A stretch of DNA of 64,000 nt from positions 186,001-250,000 of the forward strand of contig URQB01000001.1 of NCBI GenBank assembly GCA_900549825.1, given 5' to 3'. Position 1 is the stretch's first letter. Each line of letters starts with the position of its first letter. The translations under genes and the position numbers were made by a program. Shown here in pieces: positions 57,654 through 64,000 of the stretch. This DNA is from an uncultured Oscillospiraceae bacterium. Lineage in GTDB: Bacteria > Bacillota > Clostridia > Oscillospirales > Acutalibacteraceae. Under the pieces are notes generated by a model. That model did no database searches and was not told where the DNA came from. It saw only the letters and a program-made list of their open reading frames with translations.

Positions 57654-58697
57654 TTACCGGGTGCCGTTCCGGTTCCGTTTGCCGAGGAAGATCAGCCCCG
57701 TTGTGACCCAGCACAGGCCCAGCAGAGTTGCCGCGGTGACCGACGTTCCTGTTCCGCCGGTACTGGGGGAATCAATGGCTGTTGTGTCCGCAGGCGTGGA
57801 AGAGGGGGCCTGCGTCGTTCCAGACGGGAGGGAAACGCTGGGCTCCTCAGAGGGCGGCTGTGTTTCTGCAGAGGGTTGTTCCGGCAGAGAAAACCGCCAG
57901 ATCCCGCTGCGCGTCTGCTCCTGCGTTTCCATCCGAAGCAGATGGTCCATTTTCGGGTTATCTGTTTCCGGGATATAGTGGACTGGCAAGAAAACGGAGA
58001 ATTGGTGCGTTACGTTCAGCGTAATCTCTGTTAGGTAATCCGGCGCCAGCAGGATGAAACGGTCGCCCTGGCGGAGCGTTGTAACGGCGGTCCCGTCCTC
58101 TGACAGGATTTGTACTCCGTTTTCCGGCTGGACGGCAATGCTGCCCTCCGCCCGGGTTAAAGTGACCGTTTCGGAACGGTAATATCCGCCCTGATGCTGG
58201 AAAGAAGGATTTTCCGGGCTGATGGAAACGGGATGCTCCTGCGGTATCTGGTCTTCGGCAGCCTGCAAAAGCTCCCTCATATATCGGGCTCGAACGCTGT
58301 CCTCAGTTGATTCAAAGGGCAAGCCTGCAATATAAAACCAGAGGGCCTGCTGTGTTACCACACGTGCAAAATCGTCCGATACGCCGTATTTTTTTTGCAG
58401 GCCAAGGCCGTCAAGAGGATAGCCGGCATAGAGGATCGCTTCGGCCCCAGCATCCTCATAGGGTTCCTCCCGGCGGAAAGCGGTGTTTTCGGGCGGAGCG
58501 GCATTGATGAACATGCTATATGCCTCTTCTCCGCCGACCGTGATGTGGGGGATGGTTCCGGCATCCGGCACGGCTAGCGTCCTGTTTGAGGTGCCGATTA
58601 CAGTGCCCTGCGCCCGGGCGGGGAATGTAAGAGCCACCGGTAAGAGCATGAGCAGCCCAATTAATTGAAAAAACTTTCCTTTTTTTTTATTTCGCAT
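57654..58697 (-). CDS. Surface protein with thioester-domain-like head lacking Cys
   Basis: The 347-residue protein has a signal peptide (FQLIGLLMLLPVALTFPARA). The head has EAYSMFINAAPPEN, AILYAGYPLDGLGLQKKYGV and ARVVTQQALWFYIAG. This pattern fits thioester adhesion domains, in which a Cys early in the domain joins the Gln of TQ.A(I/L)W. Here the Cys position reads Ser (AYSMF), so no thioester could form. A beta-sandwich (ISPENPSFQHQGGYYRSETV) and a Ser/Thr/Pro linker follow. The tail is SPSTGGTG, a hydrophobic run and KRNRNGTR, a variant sortase signal. The start has no rival. Confidence 0.72.
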   Translation of the reverse strand: MRNKKKGKFFQLIGLLMLLPVALTFPARAQGTVIGTSNRTLAVPDAGTIPHITVGGEEAYSMFINAAPPENTAFRREEPYEDAGAEAILYAGYPLDGLGLQKKYGVSDDFARVVTQQALWFYIAGLPFESTEDSVRARYMRELLQAAEDQIPQEHPVSISPENPSFQHQGGYYRSETVTLTRAEGSIAVQPENGVQILSEDGTAVTTLRQGDRFILLAPDYLTEITLNVTHQFSVFLPVHYIPETDNPKMDHLLRMETQEQTRSGIWRFSLPEQPSAETQPPSEEPSVSLPSGTTQAPSSTPADTTAIDSPSTGGTGTSVTAATLLGLCWVTTGLIFLGKRNRNGTR

Positions 58698-58801
58698 GAT
58701 TCTATCACCATTTTCTTTTTATATCGTCATGGAGCATCTGTTTCATTCTTTTGATTAGCATATCCACTGTGGAAAGAAGATATTTTTGTGTCGCGCGCGA
58801 A

Positions 58802-58877
58802 ATCATTTGGTAATTTTAAAAATTTTATGAATTTTTATCTGCTATATTGCAATATACAGTACCAAATGATATATTAT
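58802..58877 (+). promoter_or_regulatory. padR promoter with paired operator arms
   Basis: ATCATTTGGTA (58802-58812) and TACCAAATGAT (58860-58870) are perfect inverted copies 58 bp apart. Between them lies the 14-bp palindrome TATATTGCAATATA (58843-58856). TTGCAA (58847-58852) and TATTAT (58872-58877) may be the promoter boxes. Confidence 0.55.
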
Positions 58878-58935
58878 AGAAGCGCCGAATGAGGCTTTCC
58901 ATATTATAACGGCGAATATGAAAGAGGTGAACGGA

Positions 58936-59262
58936 TTGAATGTGCAATTCAAAAAGGGTGCGCTGGAGCTATGCGTGCTGACCCTGCTGCGCCAGGGCGA
59001 AAAATATGGATATGAGCTTGCGGAGGCGATCAGCGGGAAAATCTCTATCTCTGAGGGGTCGATTTATCCGATCCTGCGCCGCCTGCGCAACGAGGGTTAT
59101 TTTGAAGTGACGCTCCGGGAATCTCCGGAAGGGCCGCCGCGAAAGTATTACCGCCTGACGCAGAAGGGCATCCAGACGCAGGAGGAACTCTATGCGGAGT
59201 GGATGGAATTTTCACAGCAGGTCAATCATTTGATTGGAGGGATCCAATATGACGAAACATGA
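58936..59262 (+). CDS. PadR-family transcriptional regulator
   Basis: TTG 58936, after AGAGGTGAACGGA, gives 108 residues starting MNVQFKKGALELCVLTLLRQ. The winged helix is complete: GYELAEAISGKISISEGSIY, then PILRRLRNEGYFEV and RKYYRLTQKG. ATG 58918 upstream lacks an SD. PadR proteins of this class repress envelope-stress operons with DUF1700 and DUF4097 genes, which follow here. Confidence 0.93.
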   Translation: MNVQFKKGALELCVLTLLRQGEKYGYELAEAISGKISISEGSIYPILRRLRNEGYFEVTLRESPEGPPRKYYRLTQKGIQTQEELYAEWMEFSQQVNHLIGGIQYDET

Positions 59263-59803
59263 TTTTTTAAACGCACTCTACCGGGCGCTTCTGTATTTGC
59301 CGGCCAAAGAGCGGCAGGAGATCATGCAGGATTATGAGGAGCATTTTGCCGCGGGCCTTGGAGAGGGTAAGTCGGAGGAAGAAATCTGCCGTGCCCTGGG
59401 AGATCCGGAGGAAATTGCCCAGACCTACCTGCAGCAGAGCAAGGCCGGAGCGGAGGCCTACAGCCAAACGCCCCCGCCGCACCACGTACCGCCGTCGCCC
59501 GCAGGAGGGGCTGTGGCCCATCCTTACCCGGCTCCTGCGGATAACGGGAACCGGACACTTTTTACGGTGTTATTGATCCTGGATATTATTTTTATCGCTT
59601 TGCCTGGCATTCCGGCCGGGCTTGCCCTTGTAGCGGCGGGCGCGGCAGTATTGATCACGAGCATTGCCGCCGGTATTTTTGCGTCGGCTGCCCTGCTGGC
59701 GCTGTTTTTCATATCGCTGGCGGTTGCGCTCGTAAGCGCCGGTGCGCTGGTGATTCTTCTGATCGTGTGGAGCCTGCGCGCGTGTTACCGGCAGCTTCGC
59801 TGA
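59249..59803 (+). CDS. DUF1700 (HAAS) membrane protein
   Basis: ATG 59249 follows GGAGGGATCCAAT and overlaps padR by 14 bp. The 184-residue protein has the HAAS domain at the N-terminus (FLNALYRALLYLPAKERQEI, MQDYEEHFAAGLGEGKSEEE, ICRALGDPEEIAQTY), a Pro-rich linker and three spans. HAAS domains serve as signalling adaptors between PadR-type regulators and membrane proteins. Confidence 0.92.
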   Translation: MTKHDFLNALYRALLYLPAKERQEIMQDYEEHFAAGLGEGKSEEEICRALGDPEEIAQTYLQQSKAGAEAYSQTPPPHHVPPSPAGGAVAHPYPAPADNGNRTLFTVLLILDIIFIALPGIPAGLALVAAGAAVLITSIAAGIFASAALLALFFISLAVALVSAGALVILLIVWSLRACYRQLR

Positions 59804-59821
59804 GGAAGGGAGGAAGCATTT

Positions 59822-60706
59822 GTGAAAAAAGCATGTATCGCTCTTACGGTTATTTTTCTACTGTCGTCCCTGCTGGCAGTTTGCTTCGGCGCCGCCATCG
59901 GCGCGCGGGAGATCCGCAATATCATAGATGGAAACAGCCGCTTCAACGATTGGTTCGATTCGATTGAGAGCTGGCACGAGCACTGGAAGGATCGCAGAGA
60001 AGCACAGTTTCTTGGAGAAACCCGCACGGACTTCTCCATTGATTCCAGCGATCGGGTCAGCCTTTCCTTCGACTTTGCAGATGTGCATGTCCTTCCGTCC
60101 CAAGACGGGGCCGCTTATATGCAAGTCCGTTATTATGGAGAAGATCCGGTGGACGATCTTTCCTCCCTCTCCTATGCGGATCGGGAATCGGGAGAGCTTC
60201 GTCTGGGGGTTCGCCTTCCGGGCAAGGATCTGTTTACGGAAATTACGGCCGAGATTTATCTCCCTGCGGCAAAGCTTTCTGCTTTCAATGCTCAGGTCAG
60301 CGTGGGCCGCCTGACGGTTGAAGAGCTGCAGTTCGGAGAGCTCTCCTCCTGCGTAAATGTCGGGGATACCTGTGTCAAACGCACCTCGGCCGATACGGCA
60401 GAGCTCGTGACCAATACGGGAAATCTCGCCTGGGAGGATGGCAGCCGGATAGCAAAATCGCTCTCCATGCATGCCGATGTGGGTGATCTCCGGCTCGTAT
60501 GGCCCACAGATGCCGGATTTCGGCTGCAGTATGAAATCGGCGCCGGCGACTTTGAGAACCGGTTTGGAGAAGCGGTAACCGAACAATCCGGCTCTCAGCT
60601 CGTATCAGCAAAAGGAACGCTCGCCTTTGGAGACGGGAGCCGGGCGGTGGCTCTGTCCGCCGCGACCGGCGACATCACGCTTGATTCCTTTTCGGATCAG
60701 GAATAA
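59822..60706 (+). CDS. DUF4097-family membrane-anchored beta-repeat protein
   Basis: GTG 59822 follows GGGAGGAAGCATTT. The 294-residue protein has one N-terminal span (ACIALTVIFLLSSLLAVCFG) and an external beta-solenoid of the DUF4097 type: FSIDSSDRVSLSFDFADVHV, AFNAQVSVGRLTVEELQFG and KSLSMHADVGDLRLVW. It is the third gene of the padR cassette. This set is thought to sense or answer membrane stress; direct proof in this family is limited. Confidence 0.88.
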   Translation: MKKACIALTVIFLLSSLLAVCFGAAIGAREIRNIIDGNSRFNDWFDSIESWHEHWKDRREAQFLGETRTDFSIDSSDRVSLSFDFADVHVLPSQDGAAYMQVRYYGEDPVDDLSSLSYADRESGELRLGVRLPGKDLFTEITAEIYLPAAKLSAFNAQVSVGRLTVEELQFGELSSCVNVGDTCVKRTSADTAELVTNTGNLAWEDGSRIAKSLSMHADVGDLRLVWPTDAGFRLQYEIGAGDFENRFGEAVTEQSGSQLVSAKGTLAFGDGSRAVALSAATGDITLDSFSDQE

Positions 60707-60915
60707 TTGGGAAAATGCTGTTTTAGGATGGATCCCGTCTGTAATGTTAAATTTTTTCGGGTTCTTCGGTTTGGAATAAACCACAGCGGACAAACATATG
60801 TTAGTTAATACGCTGGATACGGCCTTTCCGAAAAGCTTGACTTTTCGGAAGGGCTGCGTTATATTGCGCTATATATCATCTACATCAACCGCTGTGGGGA
60901 AAGAAGGGTATTCAA

Positions 60916-62085
60916 ATGCCATATGAGTTTTATTTGCCGACAAGATTGTTATATGGAGCGGGTTGCCTCTCCTCGCTCGGCGGCTGTGTGCTGCCCGGGC
61001 GGAAGGCGCTGCTCGTGACCTCCTCCGGCCAATCTGCCAGAAAGCACGGTTATCTCGCTTGCGTAGAGGAACAGCTCTCCCGGGCGGGCGCACGTGCCGT
61101 CCTCTATGATCGGATCACGCCGAACCCGACGAAGGCGGAGGTTATGGCGGGCGCGGCGCTCTGCCGGGAAGAGGGCTGCGATTTCGTCTTGGGCCTGGGC
61201 GGAGGAAGCAGCATTGACGCTGCAAAAGCCATCGCCGTGATGGCGAGGAACCCGGGCGACTACTGGGATTATGTTTCCGGCGGCACAGGAAAGGGAAAGG
61301 CTGTGCCCAATGCGCCGCTCCCGATCGTTGCGGTTACGACGACGGCAGGAACTGGCACAGAGGCCGACCCATGGACAGTAACGACCAATGAAGAAACGCA
61401 GGAAAAAATCGGATTCGGCTATGATAAGACCTTTCCTGTCCTTTCGATCGTCGATCCGGAGCTGATGGTTTCCGTTCCCCCGCGGCTCACCGCTTACCAG
61501 GGCTTCGACGCGCTTTTCCACAGCACAGAGGGGTATCTCAACCGGACGGCGAGCCCGATCAGCGATCTGCTTGCGCTGGAGGCGATCCGCCTGATCGGGA
61601 AGAGCCTGCCGCACGCGGTCCGGGATGGGGCGGATTTGAAGGCGCGCGGAGACGTTGCGCTGGCAAACACGCTTTCCGGCATGGTTGAGACTCTTTCCGG
61701 CTGCATCTCCGAGCATTCGATTGCCCATGCGATGAGTGCCTTCCACCCAAAGCTTCCACACGGCGCGGCACTGATTGCAGTCAGCAAAGCGTATTATCAG
61801 AAGCTGATCCGGCTGGGCGCCGGCAGGGAACGAATGGCCGCGATGGCGCGCGCGCTCGGCAAAACGGACGCGACGAAGCCGGAGGATTTCCTGACCGCTT
61901 TGGACGCGCTGCAAAAAGAATGCAGCGTGGACGGGCTGGCGCTTTCTTCCTTTGGCATGTGTCCGGAGGAATTCCCGGCCCTTGCGCGCAACGCAAGGGA
62001 GACGATGGGCGGCCTGTTTGAGGTGGACCCGGTTACGGTCAGCGACGGGGACGTGCTTGAGATTCTTTCTGATGCATTTTGTTGA
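60916..62085 (+). CDS. Iron-containing alcohol dehydrogenase
   Basis: The 389-residue protein starts MPYEFYLPTRLLYGAGCLSS. It has the NAD-binding loop FVLGLGGGSSIDAAKAIAVM, TTTAGTGTEADPWTVTTNEE and metal ligands in AYQGFDALFHSTEGYL (Asp and His), SEHSIAHAM (His) and HPKLPHGAAL (His). It probably reduces aldehydes or ketones in fermentation. GGGGAAAGAAGGGTATTCAA precedes the ATG. A hairpin CCGAAAAG/CTTTTCGG (about 60828-60850) lies upstream. Confidence 0.95.
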   Translation: MPYEFYLPTRLLYGAGCLSSLGGCVLPGRKALLVTSSGQSARKHGYLACVEEQLSRAGARAVLYDRITPNPTKAEVMAGAALCREEGCDFVLGLGGGSSIDAAKAIAVMARNPGDYWDYVSGGTGKGKAVPNAPLPIVAVTTTAGTGTEADPWTVTTNEETQEKIGFGYDKTFPVLSIVDPELMVSVPPRLTAYQGFDALFHSTEGYLNRTASPISDLLALEAIRLIGKSLPHAVRDGADLKARGDVALANTLSGMVETLSGCISEHSIAHAMSAFHPKLPHGAALIAVSKAYYQKLIRLGAGRERMAAMARALGKTDATKPEDFLTALDALQKECSVDGLALSSFGMCPEEFPALARNARETMGGLFEVDPVTVSDGDVLEILSDAFC

Positions 62086-62185
62086 GCCGGACTGTGGCAG
62101 GAGAGGAGTTTAAGATGCCTGCAGTTTTGCTGATCCTCCTGTATCGGTTAAAAAGAAAGTTCCCGCAGCACCCAAATGAAAGGAA

Positions 62186-62220
62186 GAGACGCGCCGGATG
62201 CCCGGTGCGTCTCATTTTCT
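62186..62220 (+). terminator. Terminator of the alcohol dehydrogenase gene
   Basis: GAGACGCGCCGG pairs with CCGGTGCGTCTC around ATGC; ATTTTCT follows. Confidence 0.8.
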
Positions 62221-62268
62221 CATGGACGAATTCGCAGAATGTGATATAATACTATACAGTAAGGCTTT

Positions 62269-63171
62269 TTACATCAGCGCGGCGAGCAGGAGCGTCTCCT
62301 CCAGCGTTTCATAGATCTGCTCAAAATCGCTCAGGGGGAGCGGGTTTTCCCCTTTGCCGATTTCAAAGGTGAAGGCCGGGCGGCCGAATTCCGAGAGGAA
62401 CCAATCCTTAAACCCGCCGTGGCTGGCCAGGCCATCATTTTCCACCAATCGATAGCCGCTGGAGGCGGAAAAGATTTTAGCCATCATTCTGCCCCGCTCC
62501 GGCGTATGTTCGCCGTATTCCCAGAAAATTTCCTCTCCCTGGCTGTGAAAGGCCAGCGCGTGGCGGAAGGGCTGGTTCCGGCACAGCCGCACCAGCGCCT
62601 GTGTTTCGGGCTCGCTTTCCGGCGCGGGGCCGCCATATTGCCGCGGGGCGGGGCCGGTGATTCCGGATTCCTGTTCTATCTGATGCAACGTTTCCCACCC
62701 TGCGTCAAAATTATGGTTAATGTCCACGCCCCGCGCATTGGCGTTCCATCGGCTGAAATCACCGCCGCTGATCTGTGTCGCGAGCGCTTCATAGCTTCCC
62801 GCCCCCTGCGCGCCGTGCAGCGCGATCTGGATCCCGTCCGGATTGACGCAGGGCGCGATCACCATTCCGCGCCCGTGCAGCGCGTCCCGGATCGGGATGG
62901 CGGAGAAGTCGTTCCCCTCCCATACGGCCATTGCGGTGCGTTCAAAAAAGCGCAGCAGCAAAAGCGGCGTCAGCCATTCCTGGCCGTGGAAGCCTCCGGC
63001 ATAAAGCACCGGGTTTTCCCGCGGGCCGATGGAAAGCGTGTAAATGGAGCGCCCGGTCAGGCTCCTGCCGCATACGCCGAGCTTGGCGTTTGGGAAGCGG
63101 CGTTTCAGCGCGTCCAGCATGGCGCGTGTCGTCTCATAATCGGGCTGAACCGCCCGCACGATTTGATCCAA
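62269..63171 (-). CDS. M14-family zinc carboxypeptidase
   Basis: The 300-residue protein has the M14 metal motif GGFHGQEWLTPLLLLRFFER (HxxE), APCVNPDGIQIAL, the substrate part VDINHNFDAGW, the third ligand HALAFHSQGEEIFW and the catalytic Glu in FTFEIGKGENP. There is no signal peptide. The sequence resembles gamma-D-glutamyl-diamino acid peptidases (as in endopeptidase I), which recycle peptidoglycan. Substrate not proven. Confidence 0.9.
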   Translation of the reverse strand: MDQIVRAVQPDYETTRAMLDALKRRFPNAKLGVCGRSLTGRSIYTLSIGPRENPVLYAGGFHGQEWLTPLLLLRFFERTAMAVWEGNDFSAIPIRDALHGRGMVIAPCVNPDGIQIALHGAQGAGSYEALATQISGGDFSRWNANARGVDINHNFDAGWETLHQIEQESGITGPAPRQYGGPAPESEPETQALVRLCRNQPFRHALAFHSQGEEIFWEYGEHTPERGRMMAKIFSASSGYRLVENDGLASHGGFKDWFLSEFGRPAFTFEIGKGENPLPLSDFEQIYETLEETLLLAALM

Positions 63172-63280
63172 ACATGATTCCTCCCGTCCTTAGGCCTCCG
63201 GGAAGGCCCGGAGGCTTCTTCACAATACATATGCCCTGCGGCATGCATTCATGCGCGGCGGGGCGGAAAGGATACCCCCT

Positions 63281-63832
63281 ATGAATCTGACGGAAAAAAC
63301 CCTTGAAAAGAATACGATCTATACCGGCAGGATTATCAATGTCCGCAACGATACCGCTCTTTTGCCGAACGGGAAAACGGCGGCGCGCGAAGTGGTCGAG
63401 CATCCCGGCGGCGTAACGGTCGCCGCCTTGACGCCGGAGCGTGAGCTGCTGTTCGTGCGGCAATACCGCTACCCTTACGGAGAGGAACTGCTTGAGCTGC
63501 CCGCGGGGAAGCTGGAGCGCGGTGAGGATCCGTTGGAGAGCGGCAGGCGCGAGCTGCGCGAGGAGACGGGAGCTTCGGCGCAGAGCTTTCGCGATATCGG
63601 CAAATTTTACCCGACGCCCGGCTACTGCGGCGAGATTATCCACATGTATTTCGCCTCCGGCCTTTCCTTTGGCGAGCAGGATCTCGATGCGGATGAATTC
63701 CTGACCATGCAGCGCATCCCGCTGGAGAAGGCGGTGCGCATGGTGCTCGATAATGAGATCCGCGACGGGAAAACGCAGGCGGCCGTTCTGAAGGTCGATG
63801 CGCTGCTGCGGGCCGGAGAGCTTGAAGCGTAA
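63281..63832 (+). CDS. Nudix hydrolase, ADP-ribose pyrophosphatase type
   Basis: ATG 63281 follows GGAAAGGATACCCCCT. The 183-residue protein has the Nudix box (GKLERGEDPLESGRREL then REETGA) and the upstream ELLFVRQYRYPYGEELLELP typical of NudF-like ADP-ribose pyrophosphatases. FYPTPGYCGEIIHMYFASGL lies downstream. It would hydrolyse ADP-ribose to AMP and ribose-5-phosphate. Confidence 0.93.
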   Translation: MNLTEKTLEKNTIYTGRIINVRNDTALLPNGKTAAREVVEHPGGVTVAALTPERELLFVRQYRYPYGEELLELPAGKLERGEDPLESGRRELREETGASAQSFRDIGKFYPTPGYCGEIIHMYFASGLSFGEQDLDADEFLTMQRIPLEKAVRMVLDNEIRDGKTQAAVLKVDALLRAGELEA

Positions 63833-63888
63833 CATCAAATTTTGGATAGAGAGGGAGGCGTGCGGGGCGCAAGCGCTTCGCAGAAACG

Positions 63889-64000
63889 ATGGCGATTGAG
63901 AAAGTAAGAGCGTTTTTCAAAGAACACGGCATGGAGGAGCAAATCCATGCGTTCGATTCTTCCAGCGCAACGGTTGCTCTGGCGGCCGAGGCCCTGGGTA
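63889..64000 (+). CDS. YbaK/EbsC-like aminoacyl-tRNA deacylase (partial)
   Basis: The frame MAIEKVRAFFKEHGMEEQIH, then AFDSSSATVALAAEALG, matches the start of YbaK/ProX-domain proteins (here of the ..ATVELAAEALG type). They clear mischarged tRNAs in trans. The gene runs off the window. The start has no clear SD, so it may be corrected by flanking sequence. Confidence 0.75.
   Translation, partial: MAIEKVRAFFKEHGMEEQIHAFDSSSATVALAAEALG

Overview
The window looks like the chromosome of a spore-forming Clostridia bacterium, probably of the Oscillospiraceae/Ruminococcaceae type. The reasons are the sporulation genes (gpr, spoIIP, a Cys-rich coat-like peptide), pyruvate phosphate dikinase, strong purine-rich ribosome binding sites, frequent TTG/GTG starts, and TnpV-type mobile debris. 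Core genes are GC-rich; an AT-rich accessory block of about 14 kb interrupts them.

Layout. 1-3.8 kb: partial glmU divergent from ppdK. 3.9-5.6 kb: an AT-rich secreted SH3-like protein, then scars of a GP88-like gene and an ABC-F ATPase. 5.6-7.1 kb: a 43-residue membrane peptide, a DnaA-box cluster, a small conserved gene and an XRE regulator whose promoter shares a GTAACGC-type motif with the peptide promoter. 7.2-10.6 kb: a Crp/Fnr regulator and a NitT/TauT-type ABC importer. 10.8-17.4 kb: small membrane protein, rpsT, gpr-spoIIP, clpC and a Cys-rich peptide. 17.7-23.5 kb: FAD dehydrogenase, rarA, a TraX-like protein, tRNA-Ala, a PlsY fused to a helix-turn-helix domain, then tRNA-Thr and tRNA-Tyr.

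23.5-37.5 kb is the accessory island next to the tRNA pair. It holds an IS3-family element whose single transposase frame is broken by one TGA, a recombinase remnant, a defence-like module, a TnpV pseudogene, a serine-recombinase mobile element with MobC, MerR and TrmO cargo but no relaxase, four copies of a 25-bp palindrome, a degenerate sigma factor and a choline-binding-repeat protein. The defence-like module combines a Vsr nuclease, a C5 cytosine methyltransferase with an apparent ATT start, and a convergent GHKL-ATPase/TIR/zinc-ribbon fusion. It is the best candidate in the window for an undescribed system.

37.6-64 kb is core again: mnmA, an M20 peptidase with two DUF5058-type membrane proteins, a cytidylate-kinase-like protein, a solitary 5S rRNA, an MFS transporter, a PHP phosphoesterase cluster, paired bacterial PH-domain proteins over an azlCD scar, rmuC, a serine hydrolase, tandem YhhN proteins, two surface proteins with sortase-type tails, a PadR-DUF1700-DUF4097 operon, an iron alcohol dehydrogenase, an M14 carboxypeptidase, a Nudix ADP-ribose pyrophosphatase, and the start of a YbaK-like gene. 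All calls come from reading the sequence; no database search was run.
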